Positions 23,884 through 36,300 of a stretch of 50,159 nt of DNA are shown piece by piece. The notes under the pieces are model-generated. The model was not told the origin of the DNA. It saw only the letters and a list, made by a program, of their open reading frames with translations, and made no database searches. Origin of the DNA: Phaeoceros laevis (Eukaryota > Anthocerotophyta > Anthocerotopsida > Notothyladales). A program made the position numbers and the translations under genes. Numbering within the stretch: the first letter of the stretch is position 1; every line of letters starts with the position of its first letter. The stretch covers positions 1 to 50,159 of the forward strand of contig JBNGIQ010009445.1 in assembly GCA_049999765.1 (NCBI GenBank), given 5' to 3'.

Positions 23884-26800
23884 ATGGCAAGTCACTTGAT
23901 AGATATCGTGATACGGGAAAATCCGAGAAAATCCCTCCAGCGGGACAAGTCAAAAAGATTATCAGAAGATGTCACTGGCGATGCCACAGAGATGGCAGTC
24001 CCCTTTCCTGCTCCGCGGTATCCTTCCATGCCCAAGTTATCAGCGCCACCGTCGCATGCTGAAATTGAAGCTTCAGAACAATGCAAAGTCACATTCAAGG
24101 TGACGGGTATGGAGTGCGCTGCCTGCGCTAGTTCCATAGAGAAAGCAGTGAAACGTTTACTAGGAATTGAAGATGCGCAACCGTTGCAGTTTTACAAAAC
24201 AGAGCTCAAGTTATCTATCATCCAGCTTTCGTACAGGTGAGTTTATGAAGGTGCGATGGACATTGAAGTGTAGATATGCTTCTACGTCCAAAAGCCTTTC
24301 TTGGGCTGCCGAGCTTGTATGCAAATGGAAGTTGTGCACTTAGTTATGCGCGTTTCTTTTCTGCACTCAGTGCACTGGTTGCAAATTGGTTCCAATCCCC
24401 TCACCTTGTGTTTCGTTCTGAAACTCCTAGGAGGATAAGATACGAGAGGCTATTGAAGATGCTGGATTTGGCGCAACGGCCATAGAGGACGTCCCAGATC
24501 AGTTGGGGATTAAAGTTTGCCGTCTGCGCATAACAGGAATGACATGCACTTCCTGCTCAGGCTCCATTGAGGCTGCTCTGAAAAAGGCACCAGGAGTTAA
24601 AAGAGCATCTGTTGCCCTTGCACTGGAGGAAGCAGAGATTCAGTATGACTCTAAATTCACTAACCCCAAGATGCTGATTGATACCATCGATGACATTGGA
24701 TTTGAGGCTGAGATTATAAGTGCAGGGGAAGACAGAAACCAGGTTACGCTGAAACTGGAAGGGGTTCACTCTCAGGATGAAATCAAGCTCATTGAGCTCT
24801 CTTTGGTAGCCCTGCAGGGAGTCATGTCAGTTAACATGGATGAGAACGGGGAAAAAATAGTCATTGCCTACGATCCTGACCTAACTGGTCCCAGATGCTT
24901 CATTGAAATCATTGAACAAACAGGTCCCATGCCCTTCATGTACAAAGCAACGTTGTACACCAACTCAGGCCACGGAGGCCCTGATAGGAGGAAGGAGATA
25001 CGGCAATACTGGATAACTTTTCTTTGGAGCTGTGTTTTTACTGTTCCTGTCTTTCTCCTCTCAATGGTGTTTATGTACATTCCAGCACTCAATCATGGAC
25101 TGGATAAGAAAGTGGTCAACATGCTGAATATTGGAGAGATTCTGAGGTGGGTACTGTCCACACCAGTCCAATTTATAATTGGTCGACGTTTCTATGTGGG
25201 AGCTTACAAATCACTTCGTCATGGATCTGCCAATATGGATGTCTTGATTGCCCTTGGTACAAATGCTGCTTATTTCTACTCAGTCTATGCTGTCCTCCAT
25301 GCTGCAACTTCCCCGACCTTCAAGGGCACTGATTTTTTTGAAACTAGTGCGATGCTCATATCATTCATACTTTTGGGGAAGTATCTGGAGGTTCTCGCAA
25401 AGGGGAAAACATCTGAAGCAATTGCCAAGCTGTTGAATCTTGCTCCTAACACAGCAATCTTAGTCACTCTGGACGGAAATGGATCTGTTCTCTCTGAAAG
25501 AGAAATTAGCTCTCAGCTTATTCAGCGCAATGACATTATCAAAGTTGTTCCAGGTGCAAAGGTTCCTACTGATGGTGTCGTGGTGGCAGGCCAGAGTCAT
25601 GTGAATGAGAGTATGCTGACAGGAGAGCCGAGGCCAGTGCAAAAGCTGGTAGGGGACAAAGTAATAGGAGGTACAATGAAAATGGAGTGCTTCTCCTAAG
25701 GGCCACGCATGTCGGCTCAGAAACAGCTCTGTCACAAATTGTGCGCTTGGTGGAGGCAGCACAGATGGCCAAAGCACCAGTGCAAAAATTTGCTGATCGA
25801 ATCTCAAGGTTTTTTGTGCCGCTTGTAAGCACTGTCTGTCTTTGTGTGTTGTTTGGAAAAGAGACGACTAAGTATAGATCTTGTCACTCAACGATAGCAG
25901 GTTGCCAACAGGTTGTTGGTCAGTTCCGACATGATACTTCTGACTTCGAAACTGGTTATTGGACTCTGCTATGTGCTGATACAAGTTTTGTGGTGAAGGT
26001 GGTGGTGGCTGCGGGTTGCACATGGCTTGGTTGGTATGTAGCAGGGAAGGCTGGATCTTACCCCAAGTCCTGGATTCCATCATCAATGGATGAGTTCGAG
26101 CTTGCTCTCCAGTTTGGAATTTCCGTACTGGTGATAGCCTGCCCTTGTGCATTGGGCCTAGCTACTCCAACGGCTGTGATGGTTGCTACAGGGAAAGGTG
26201 CTGTACAAGGTGTCCTCATTAAAGGTGGTACTGCATTGGAGGGTGCACATAAGGTATGCCTGACGTTGTCTTTGTAGTTGCTTTTACCTGAGTCACCATG
26301 GGGAGTTGTATTACCTGAAAAGTATTTGGTAGGCTAAAGGTGGGCAGAAACATCGTTGACTACAGGTGCAATGCGTTGTTTTTGACAAAACTGGGACACT
26401 CACGGAGGGAAAACCAGTTGTGGTAGGAACAAAACTTTTCCGAAACATTGCGCTGACAAGCTTCTATGAGATAAGTTGCTGCTGCTGAGGTACTTGCTCG
26501 ACGCTTGGGCTGAGCTTCTATCGTTAGCTTCCTCCAGCTTTGTCAGATGCTGACTCGGTTGGCAAGATTTCTGGCTGGCCATGCAGGCGAACAGTGAGCA
26601 TCCCTTGGGAAAAGCCATTGTGGCTTATGCCAAGTCTTTGCACAAAGAGACAGGCTCAGATTTGGGATCACATGCAGAGGCAACAGATTTTCAAAATGTC
26701 CCAGGACAGGGAGTTCGATGTGTGGTGTCAGGAAAAGAGCTGCTGGTTGGAAATCGTCGGCTCATGTCTGAGGCTAGCATTGAAGTCAACATATATGCAG

Positions 26801-27621
26801 ATGAGTTTTTGAAGGAAACTGAGACCTTGGCAAGAACTGGTATCCTGATAGCCATGGACAAGGAAGTAGTGGGAGCCATAGCTATTTCAGACCCTGTGAA
26901 ACCAGAAGCCCCTGCAGTGATAAACATCCTCAAATCGATGGGTGTGCGAGTTCAGATGGTAACAGGAGATAATTGGGGCACTGCCAACGCCGTTGCTAGA
27001 GAGGTCGGGATAACTGACGTGATGGCTGAAGTCCAACCAGCTGGAAAAGCAGAAAGGGTGAAGGAGCTGCAGGTGATTTTCCTATCGGCTGGCCCTTCCT
27101 CCGTCTCACTGCTTGTGCATGTCGCTAGAATAACCATGGATGTAGTAACTCACATCGTCTTATTGTTGTGTGAACAGTCTCAAGGGCTTACAGTTGCTAT
27201 GGTAGGCGATGGAATAAATGACTCTCCTGCCCTAGTCAGCGCTGACGTTGGAATGGCAATAGGAGCTGGAACAGATATTGCCATTGAGGCAGCAGACATT
27301 GTTCTGATGCGAAGTAATGTGGAAGATGTCATAACGGCTATTGATCTGTCGAGGAAGACTTTCCAGCGAATTAGGCTCAACTACGTGTGGGCCTTGGGTT
27401 ACAACGTACTTGGTATCCCCCTGGCTGCTGGAGTGTTCTTCCCTTCCACAGGTTTCCGACTTCCACCTTGGGTTGCCGGTGCAGCTATGGCTGCTTCTTC
27501 TGTAAGCGTTGTGTGCTCCTCTCTTCTGCTTAGATACTATCGGAGGCCAAAAGTATTGGAAACAATACACAACATGAGCACCGTGAGCATTTTCCCCTCC
27601 CCTTCCCTTTTCTATCGCTAA
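23884..27621 (+). CDS. P1B-type copper-transporting ATPase (HMA5/RAN1-like) with three frame breaks
   Basis: Exons 23884-24236, 24431-25824, 25999-26253, 26366-26489, 26587-27072 and 27178-27621 encode about 1,018 codons, the usual length for plant HMA5/HMA7. The order is MBD1 (GMECAAC), MBD2 (GMTCTSC), a third MBD without CxxC, the membrane domain, the actuator motif TGEP, the ion-binding CPC in VIACPCALGLATPT, DKTGT (phosphorylated Asp), SEHPLGKAI, GDNWGTANAV and GDGINDSPAL. It would pump Cu(I) into the secretory route or out of the cell. Three indels break the frame inside conserved stretches. Two nt are extra (or one missing) near 24175-24185, four nt appear missing near 25679-25681, and one A is extra near 26472. 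Either the gene is newly dead or the assembly has errors. The C-terminal end after YYRRPKV is uncertain. Confidence 0.88.
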
Positions 27622-27901
27622 CTAGAAATAAAATCTGAATGCCTAGGAGCAGAATGTGGGAGTGACAGGAGTCATGTCCTCTTTGTTATCTGTGTTCATC
27701 CTAAAACTGTGAATACTCTTATTGGGCCTAAACGTGATCATCGTGGTGCATGGCTGCTACTGTCATCTTGCAAAAGTTGAAACTGGCTTGAATTTCAAAG
27801 TTGCTCTGAATTTCTGATTGGCTATGGCTGGTGTTGACGGCCTCCACACAGACTCGATCCAGAGCATGCTTGAAGAAAATATAAAACAAGAAATGCAGGG
27901 C

Positions 27902-29577
27902 CTATTTGACAGGAAAATACCCTTCAATGACCACAACGTCTCCAGATACCTTGCTGGTCAATCTCTCCAACTTCGCCAGCCCATCTGTGATAGGGAAGGA
28001 AGGGCGAGCTGCTTTCTCCCCTGCAAGCTGCGGTAATATAGCAACTACTAATTTCTGAGGGATCTCTTCGTCGAAGGCCTGCACACCCAGAAAGTTTTCC
28101 AGCCCTGACTGTTCTGGCCCTCGGGAATCCAGAAGCACAGAACAAGCACCCCTTCTATACAGGATGTCAAGCACGGCGTCAAGAGTCAGAGACTGCATTG
28201 CTACCAGCTTCACACCCTTAGCCGCGAGCAGTGACTCCGTCGTCTGGCCCGAGTGACGGCTTGTGCTTTGCACGTCACCGACAAGGGCATCTGCATCGGT
28301 CAAGACGATAGTTGGAGCAAGAGTGGTATCGAACACCCGTGAGCCCAGAGGAAGATCCAGCGACCGCGCAAGCACCACTCTTAGAGGCTGCTTGGCTCCC
28401 GGTTCAGAAGATAAAACAAAGGGATCATCATACGTTGCTGCGTCCGTGAGGACTACAGCATCGTACTCCTGCAGCAGCTTACTGTAGTCAGTTCCCGACT
28501 CCTCTGAGGCCGTTGCGGCATTTCCCAAGAATGCACCATCCAGAGACAACGAGTACCTGCCCAGCAGCCGTCCTGCCCGTCAGCAGCTTCCAAAACCCAT
28601 TCATCATGTCCAGTCTCTGTGCTCAGGTAGGCTGGGAGAATCAGCATCGACATCATCCACTGCATGACCTACCTTACCTGAGGGCAACATAAGGTTTCCC
28701 TGTGAGCATGTTGTGCACAAAAACTTCGTTTGTTCGGCGGCACAATGCCTCCTCCACTCCAACCACGACCTCAATTTTTGCCTTCTCCAAAGTCCTAACA
28801 CCCTTGCCGGCCACAAGGGGATTGGGATCAACCATCCCTACCACGACCTTCTTCACTCGGGCTCTGACCAAAGCCTGACTGCAAGGTGGTGTTCTTCCCA
28901 CATGATCGCACGGCTCGAGACTGACATATGCCGTGGCGCCTTGTGCTTTTGAACCAGCTTCCCTCAGAGCAAATACCTTCTCCACAACAAGATACAGAGT
29001 TGAGAATTCGTGCTATAGCGTTTCTGCCATGACTGTGTAAAGACAGCTCCCTACCTCAGCGTGAGGTTCTCCTGCTCTGGGGTGGAATCCTCGACCGACT
29101 ATCTCCCCGTCTTTCACTATCACACACCCGACCAAGGGGTTGGGGGAAGTGTGGCCCGCTGCCGTGTTCGCCAGCTCCACGCACATGCGCATGTAATACT
29201 CGTCCAAAGTGTGAGTCTCCTCTGGCCGTACAGAGGCTTCGACGACATTACATCGCACTCCTGGATTCATGCTGCATTGCACAATTCTTAGTGCTAATTT
29301 TTGGAAAACACTTCCTACAATTCACACCTTCATGGACCCCCAACGTACCTTTTCCTGCGTGCAACAGGCTGTGGCTGATGCTCGATGAGAGAGCAGAGCA
29401 GAACAAAGCCTTGCTCCTATTAGCAGCATGGCTCAAATTGCCGCCAAAGGCTGGACCATGATCCTTCACTGGAAGAGCACCGACATGCCTGCAGCTGGAC
29501 CAGAGTCCAACGGAAGGAATAGGACCGAATGCCAGTACAGTAGGCAGCGGGGAATGCATAGCGTTGAGAGGCACCAT
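27902..29577 (-). CDS. PYRD: Riboflavin pyrimidine deaminase PYRD (RibD-type), 4 exons
   Basis: Exons 29349-29577, 29055-29260, 28678-28976 and 27902-28556 give 1,389 nt, 462 residues, phases consistent. Exon 1 (about 76 residues, rich in Ser, Ala and His, few acids) looks like a plastid transit peptide. Exons 2-3 hold the cytidine-deaminase-like domain: [18 protein letters not shown], then the zinc site PHAE and [12 protein letters not shown]. The last exon is the RibD C-terminal (reductase-like) region. In plants PYRD carries the deaminase activity, and a separate PYRR protein carries the reductase, so the C-terminal domain here is presumably inactive. The step is deamination of the diaminopyrimidine intermediate in plastid riboflavin synthesis. 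It converges with the copper ATPase and diverges from the eIF2B epsilon gene. Confidence 0.92.
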
Positions 29578-29996
29578 TGATTACGGCAAGGAATCAAACA
29601 ATGCGCCGTGGCATATCGCTCTTCACCGGCGTGAAGCACATGAACAAACAGGTCCAGCGAGAGAAGCTGCGAAGGGCAATAGAAGATGCACCTGCTTGCA
29701 AGTGCTGGTGGTGACGAGGGTGCCCGGGGCCAGAGAACACGGCTAACAGGTGTGGAAGGCAGACATGTGTCCGCCTGGTGATTGCATAAATTCTCAACCC
29801 AAACCTCGAGAACCCAGAGGGTTTAGGGTTTAGGATTTGACTAAGTTGATTCTGCAACTTTGGGACAGCCCAAGAAGCGAATTCCTGCCCACTTGAACTG
29901 TCAGCTCTAGTCGAGTGATCGTCCCCGCATTCATTCTGCTGATCACTGGCCTTCACTCTGCGTTCGCCTTCTGACTGAGCTGCAATTCGGGAAGAG
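29578..29996. promoter_or_regulatory. Divergent promoter between PYRD and eIF2B epsilon, with telo-box
   Basis: Only 419 bp separates the two start codons, so the genes must share regulatory DNA. At 29821-29834 it contains gtttagggtttagg, that is, two overlapping TTTAGGG units (AAACCCTAAAC on the other strand). Telo-boxes of this form are well known in plant promoters of translation-related genes, which suits the eIF2B side. I see no clear TATA box for either gene. Confidence 0.7.
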
Positions 29997-32900
29997 ATGG
30001 CGCAAAAGCGGGCTCCTAAGCTAGCAGACGTGGCTGATGATGAGGCTATCATCCCTTTGCAGGCTGTGCTGTTGGCAGACAGCTTTGCTCAGAAATTCCG
30101 GCCTATTACTCTCGAGCGCCCCAAGGTGAGAAGCTGAAATTTCGACCTGCTGCTTAATTGGATGTGTCGTGTATAGACTGCATTGCTTGTAGGATGATCA
30201 GTACTGCCGAGCAACCTTCGCATTCGGAATTGGCGGCAAGCTCATTGATCACTGCTGTTCGTGCTTAATTGTGAAGGTGCTACTACCGCTTGTCAACGTT
30301 CCAATGATCGACTACACACTGCATTGGTTGGCATCCGCCGGTGTTGAGGAAGTTTTTGTGTTCTGTTGTTCGCATGCCAAGCAAGTTGCCGGCTACTTGG
30401 AGCGGTCGAACTGGACTACACAACCAAGCTTTAGTGTCGTGGTCATAGAGTCACACGATTGCGTTAGTGCTGGTGATGCTCTGAGACTTATTGAGCAACG
30501 GAACGTGGTATGCAGTTTCAGCCTTACATGCAGTATGCAGCATGTTTGCAATTTCCGTTAATGGTAATGTTTTCTGATTTTGACATCTCATTTGTACGAC
30601 TGAGGAATGGATTCAATTGTTTTGAGGGCATACGGAGGATAACTTCTTTGGCTGTTGTGGCAAGGATGACCTAAGAATTATCTCTTGTTTCAAAGGTTCG
30701 TGGTGATTTTGTGCTGGTTAGTGGCGACACAGTCAGCAATATGTCTTTGAAGGAAGTGGTGGAGCAGCACCAGGAAAGGAGGCGACAAGACAAGCTAGCT
30801 GTAATGACCATTGTAGTAAAAAGGTCCAAGTCAAATTCGTCAACGCACCAGACACGGCTTGGAAACAATGAACTGGTGCTGGCAATCAATCCCAACACGA
30901 AACAGCTACTCCAGTACGATGCTGGGAAAGATTCTACTGGTGTAGATGCTAGTAAGCCAGACATTGCACTCGACTGGTCATTGTTCTCAGAGACCTCAGC
31001 TGTCCAGCTGCATTCTGACCTACAGGTCTGTGGCCTCTCTCGTAGTAAACAAGTTGCTGCTTACATGCTGGCACGCTGGCTTGCTAGTGGTGAATTGAAT
31101 GTAAGGTTTCTATACTTCGCATTCTGCTCTTACCTGATAAGTTCATATGCCGTGGATTTCAGGATTGTCACATTGACATCTGTTCACCCGAAGTTCTCTA
31201 TCTTTTTACAGACAATTTTGATTATCAGCAACTCCGGCGCGATTTTGTGAGGGGTATTCTAGGTGATGAGGTAATCGATAGATTTGCAAATGTTACAGAT
31301 TGTTCTGATCAGACCATCTTGGACTTGCCCTCAATGGCTTATGTTGGACGTTATGTTGTCTTGAAACCCCTCGACAATTTAGTTACAGGCTGCTCTACCA
31401 AGTTGTGATCGACACATGCACAGGTGATGGGCAACAAGATATTTACGCATGAAATCTCTAGCGAGTATGCTGCACGAATTGACAACCTCCGAGGATATGA
31501 TATCGTTAGTCAAGACATCATTCATAGGTGGGCATATCCTATGGTGCCAGACAGTCAGATATTCAAGCAGAAAGATGATGCAAGGATGACAGTTGATCGA
31601 TGCCATGTATACAAGGCAGATGGTAAGCATGTGTTTCCTTGTATGGCCCATCCTCTGCTACTGTTGATGTGAAACTTGGGACTATCAGGTCATGCTGTTC
31701 AGCATTTACTCCTGTTCATAACATCAACTTGCAGTGGTTAGCACTTCACTCTGGTTTCAGTGTCATTGTGCAGGGGTAGTTTTGGCTCGAACTGCAGTCA
31801 TTGGGGAGAATACAGTTGTGGGTGAGGGAACAACTGTGGGGGAGAACACAATTATTCGGAAATCTGTGATTGGATGTAGGTGTGTTATTGGGAATAATGT
31901 TGTGATTGAGGACTGCCATATCTGGAACAATGTAACAGTTCATGACAACGCAAGGCTGCATCATGCAGTAGTTTGTGATGGCGCTGTTGTTAAGACACAG
32001 GCTACTTTAGGACCTGGCGTTGTGCTGTCATTCAATGTAAGTACCAACCCATGCACCCAATTTGTCGCTCTCTTTGCAGTTGTCTCAGTTACAGACTACA
32101 GAGTATGGGCACCAACTATAGAGTTCTCATGTTGCTCATTGGTTTGCAGGTAGTAATTGGACCAAATTTTGTGGTTCCAGACTATTCAAAGATATCTCGT
32201 CTTCCTCAGCCCACTGAGGAAGATAGCAGTGATGAGGAACTTGAATATGTAGATACAGCTGTTGGAAATTCTGAAACCAGCTTGTATACAGGTATGACGA
32301 TCTAGGTTGGTTCAAGTTTGCCTCCTGTCGCTTTGCACACAATAGTAACTCAACTTTGGATAGCATCTATCATTTGACGTGACTCGTTCAAATGACCTGT
32401 AAAGGTTGAACCTAATGGCCGCTCATCCTTTTGTGAAGTCACTCTGGGTGGAAAATGTGACCTTTACTAGAAATGGACTTTCACGCTGTGCAGCAAAGCA
32501 GACACTACCTGGATCTCTAGTGGAGGAAGGTGAGGCAATACACGAACGTGATTGGGATGCTGAAGAGGTATCTGTCAGATTGTTTGTTCAACTCAGCTGA
32601 ATTTCTTGTTGTATAGGTAACGTTTCTGATGCGCAATCCCCGTTCAGGTAGGTGTCACAGGTGCTGGCTATAGGTGGTCTATAAAAGAAGGTGGTGAAGA
32701 GGAAGAATGGAGGCATTCAGTTGCTCCTATACCCTTCGGAAGAATCCAAGAAATCTTTCTAAGGGAAGAGCAGCTAGAGATTGAGGCTGCAGTCCAAGAT
32801 GATGGAACTGTAGCTGGTGGGCAAGCTGAAGCAGATGCAGAAGTTGACGATGAGGAACAAGGGCTGGAGGACGATTTTGATAAGGAGGTGGGATTGTGTA

Positions 32901-33981
32901 GCCAGCATTATGTCTGCGAGTCTTGAGTTACGATGCTGTATGATGATGGTCATTCGCTGTCGTTTCAGGTAGAGGAGACGTTCAGGAGAGCTGTTATGGA
33001 GGGTGTGAAACAAGAGCACGTGGTTATAGAAGTTAATTCCCTGAAGTAAGAATCCTACATTCCATCCTGCTAACTGATGGAATAGGTTGTTCTTTGCCTA
33101 CTGGTTATCATCATTAATTTCTTCTTGCTGCACGAATGGTTTCCATCAGACTTGCTTACAATCGGACGTTCAGCGACTGTGCGGGTGCTTTGTTCCGCTC
33201 ACTACTAAACCTAGCCTTGGAGGCTCCCCATTCAACAGCAAGTATGTGGAACTAAAGAGTGCCCCCTGTTATGTCAACTCACATCTTTTGTTTGATGGAA
33301 CTGGTCTCGGATTGGTTTAGAATCATGGTAGGTCGTGTTTGTAAATCAGTTGACCATCTTGCTTTTGTGATTCTTTCAGAAGAGCTATATGAAAGCACAA
33401 AAGATGTATTCAAGCAGTGGAGCCCATTGCTCCAGAACTATGTGAAAGCCGAGGAGGAAGAGGTGAAGGAATATTCCTAAAGAAGCACTCTCTGAATTTC
33501 CTCCATTGCTAGGAGTCGAGCAATTCTTACTTGCACTGAATCCTTTACCCGCCGCAGGTGGAGGTGCTCCTGTTGTTCGAGGAGATTTGCCTGGAGTCAA
33601 GTAAAGAGTTTGCCAGCTTGTTTGCTAAGGTGAGCAGCTTGTGAGCTTGATGAGCTCATACGGCTCTGCCTGTCAGTCCTGCAACAAACTTACAGGCTCT
33701 GTAAATGTGGGTGTGCGTCCAGGTCTTGGCACTCCTCTATGATAAAGATTTGATCTCAGAGAACTCCATCATGACGTGGGCAAAGGAGAAAAAAGATGCA
33801 GAGGAGTCGGACCGTGTGTTTTTAAAGCAATGCGAGCCATTTATTAAGGTTAGGCAGCATTCTCACCAGTTTGACCGGAGTCGACCCGCTGGGACCCTTC
33901 ACACACATTTGCTGACTGTGGGACTCGTGGTGTGATATACAGTGGCTTCAGGAGGCAGAAGAGGAGGAGGATGATGAGTGA
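29997..33981 (+). CDS. EIF2B5: Translation initiation factor eIF2B subunit epsilon, 15 exons
   Basis: Exons: 29997-30125, 30277-30507, 30696-31025, 31163-31270, 31424-31622, 31774-32036, 32150-32291, 32494-32567, 32648-32887, 32969-33045, 33150-33241, 33380-33462, 33558-33629, 33723-33848, 33943-33981; 2,205 nt, 734 residues, every junction in phase. This is the catalytic subunit that exchanges GDP for GTP on eIF2. The N-terminal nucleotidyltransferase-like domain starts [10 protein letters not shown] and includes [15 protein letters not shown] and [16 protein letters not shown] left-handed beta-helix follows (hexapeptide run [15 protein letters not shown] to [11 protein letters not shown]). 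An acidic linker ([11 protein letters not shown]) leads to the C-terminal W2 catalytic domain with its AA-boxes, ending W-L-Q-E-A plus acidic residues. The length equals the usual plant protein. Confidence 0.93.
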
Positions 33982-34231
33982 CGTTCCTGCACGGTAATAC
34001 GGCGGCCCGTTCTCTCCAACCTGAGTTTATTATTTGCGGGTGCGAACGACTCCATGGAAAGCGAGGGAGGGGCGCATAGAGGCATTTGCATTTCATGAGC
34101 AGAAGAGGATGATGACTGATATTTCCTTCACGGTGATACGGCGGCCCGTTCTCTCCATCCGCCTGAGATCACTGGTGCAATAGACTCGGTGGAAAGCGAG
34201 GGAGGGGCACACAGGAGCGTTTGCTTATCAT
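33955..34231. repeat. Tandem duplication of the eIF2B epsilon last-exon tail and 3' UTR
   Basis: A unit of about 135-140 bp begins with gcagaagaggaggaggatga at 33955 and recurs, diverged, at about 34098 with agcagaagaggatgatgact. Both contain acggcggcccgttctctcca and ggaaagcgagggaggggc. The second copy also has an acidic stretch followed by TGA, preceded by an AG. It could serve as an alternative last exon or be a passive 3' UTR duplicate. Confidence 0.75.
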
Positions 34232-35130
34232 GATTCTCCGTGCGTTCCCGTGGATCTTGCTCTAAGACAACAAGAACAAATAAAAGTTGTTGCAATGATG
34301 CCTGCATATACAATTTACAAGGGTAATAGTGCTTCAGTCCGTTAAGACACCTGTCATCCTGCAACACGGACGGTGCAGTCAGGCGTCATGTGCATTGAGA
34401 TAGGATGCTTATCTCGCGCTTATCTCAATGCATTGGGTGGGGCGGATCAGGCCCACTTGTCTTGTGCTGTATCTGCTTGTTCAGGCGCTGGCAACAAAAG
34501 CCCAAACACTATTACGAATGGCCACGGCTGCACTGACAGGTATCCATGTTGAACGCCCCCCCAAAAGGGGCCATTCCCCTCGCTTGTCTGTTCCGAGACC
34601 ACTAAGCTCGTGCGCTCAGGGCAGTCAGGGCAGGGGGAGTACAGGTCAGGTCATGTCATGGGTTTACGAGAGATCGGTGTGTAGTACGACATACTTGTAT
34701 ATTCCTTCTCCAGTCTTGTCTTTCTACGAGTATATCACTGTCTTCACATATTGGACTATGCTGGTGGCCTGTTAGACAATTTCCAAACGTTCTTGTTACT
34801 GAGGATGAAAGTTGCACACATAAGTAGCCTACTTGTAGCGAGGGCAAAATTGCGGATGCCTTGTTGTTTGTCTGGAATGTGGATACCGGCAGCCAGGGAT
34901 GAAGAGAATTGTCGTCCGTAAGGGGATGTTTATGGGGATTTAACTGCTCGGATTTTGGTCTGTTGTTGTTGTCTGCATGCCGCGTGAACATTTGTATCTC
35001 CGCTGAAATGAGACAACCCAGCGAATCTGATCATGAAGAGCGAGGGACGAACCAGCGGCAGAATATTAACAGCCTGGCGGCTCCCACCGGCGTGTCATGT
35101 GACCCGCTCTGTCCCTGTACAGACTCGGGC
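34232..35130. other. Intergenic DNA before an assembly gap, nothing recognised
   Basis: The stretch begins with eIF2B epsilon 3' UTR. No domain-bearing frame is seen up to the gap. Confidence 0.45.
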
Positions 35131-35230
35131 NNNNNNNNNNNNNNNNNNNNNNNNNNNNNNNNNNNNNNNNNNNNNNNNNNNNNNNNNNNNNNNNNNNNNN
35201 NNNNNNNNNNNNNNNNNNNNNNNNNNNNNN
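35131..35230. other. Assembly gap (100 N)
   Basis: Exactly 100 N, the customary placeholder for unknown length. Any reading frame drawn through it is meaningless. Confidence 0.99.
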
Positions 35231-35740
35231 CCTTCCCCCTCCTCCCGCCGCTTCAAAGTACACTTCTGTGCCGACGGCCCTCTCGCACTCGCCCACCCAG
35301 AATTGCTCTGCACCTCTACCTGATTCTCCTTGCCTATGCATCTCGCCTCCGATGCTTGTTACCACGGGCCTGCAATGCAGGCAGGCATGCACCTGCTGGC
35401 TGCTGGGGCACCAGCACCTCATTCTGTACAGGATTGCGGTTCTTCCCGCCGCTGTCCGCTTCTCAAGCTCCGAGTGGCTTCCGCCTTTCATCTGTTCCAG
35501 AGCGGCTCGAATGCGGGAATGCTTTGCCATTGTCATCAAGCTCCACTTCGACAACTGGAGGAGCTCAAGGCCGTTTCTTTTTCCTCTCCCTCAAAGGCTT
35601 CCAACCAGCCAGTTTTTTGATCTGGTGAGTCTAGAAGCCTCTGTGGGAGAGGATGAAGCCGCTGCCTTCTTTGACAACAACTGGTACTTCGGGACAACAG
35701 GACTCGTATGTGTGGCCGCCTCAACACCAGCCTTGGTTAC
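35231..35740 (+). CDS. Possible partial exon(s) of unknown gene (weak)
   Basis: Right of the gap the plus strand is GC-rich and open in more than one frame. One frame reads through FFDLVSLEASVGEDEAAAFFDNNWYFGTTG (positions about 35613-35702), split by potential donor sites at gatctg/gtgagt (35630) and gactc/gtatgt (35706). I recognise no family. The left part is lost in the gap. It may be the first exon of a gene or just leader sequence. Confidence 0.2.
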
Positions 35741-36300
35741 AGTAATGAGGACCCGCTGCGTGTGTTCATCTGTTTTCTTGATTGCGTTGTTGGAAAAACG
35801 TGCAAGCTTGGAACTCTGCCAAAAGAAACTCCTCGGCAGTTCTTTTTTGCACCCTTGTGTCCAATCTCTGTGAGTATGTATACTCCACAAACTGGTTTCT
35901 CAGGTCCAAGGAGGCGTGATTTGCAGTTGACGTAACTTAGGAAGCGTGCGATGAATTCTCGTTCTTGTGGATTTAGCAGGCTACATGTTTCTTTTTACAG
36001 TGGCCTCTCGCCCTTACTTTTAGAAACTTTGATTTCGCAGCAACACTGTTTTTTATGCAGAAGCCAGAGCTTGCGCTCACAGTTTTAAGGGACACTTTTC
36101 CCATTCCTTCAGACATCAAGACCTCCTAGCAGGCAAGGATACAACACGACTTCAATGTGCAATCGTTCAGACTGCTTTGGACAGTCTTGCTCTGGGTTTA
36201 CAGTTTACCGATGCAGTGCTCAGCAGTATAGCCTATACAAATCTGGAGATGACAAAATTCCTACGCTACTTGTAGCAGCTCCACAGGTCTTCAACGCGGC

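Noticed and set aside
35066-35628. Long frames running through the N gap
   Set aside because: They translate unknown bases; length and frame across a 100-N placeholder have no meaning.
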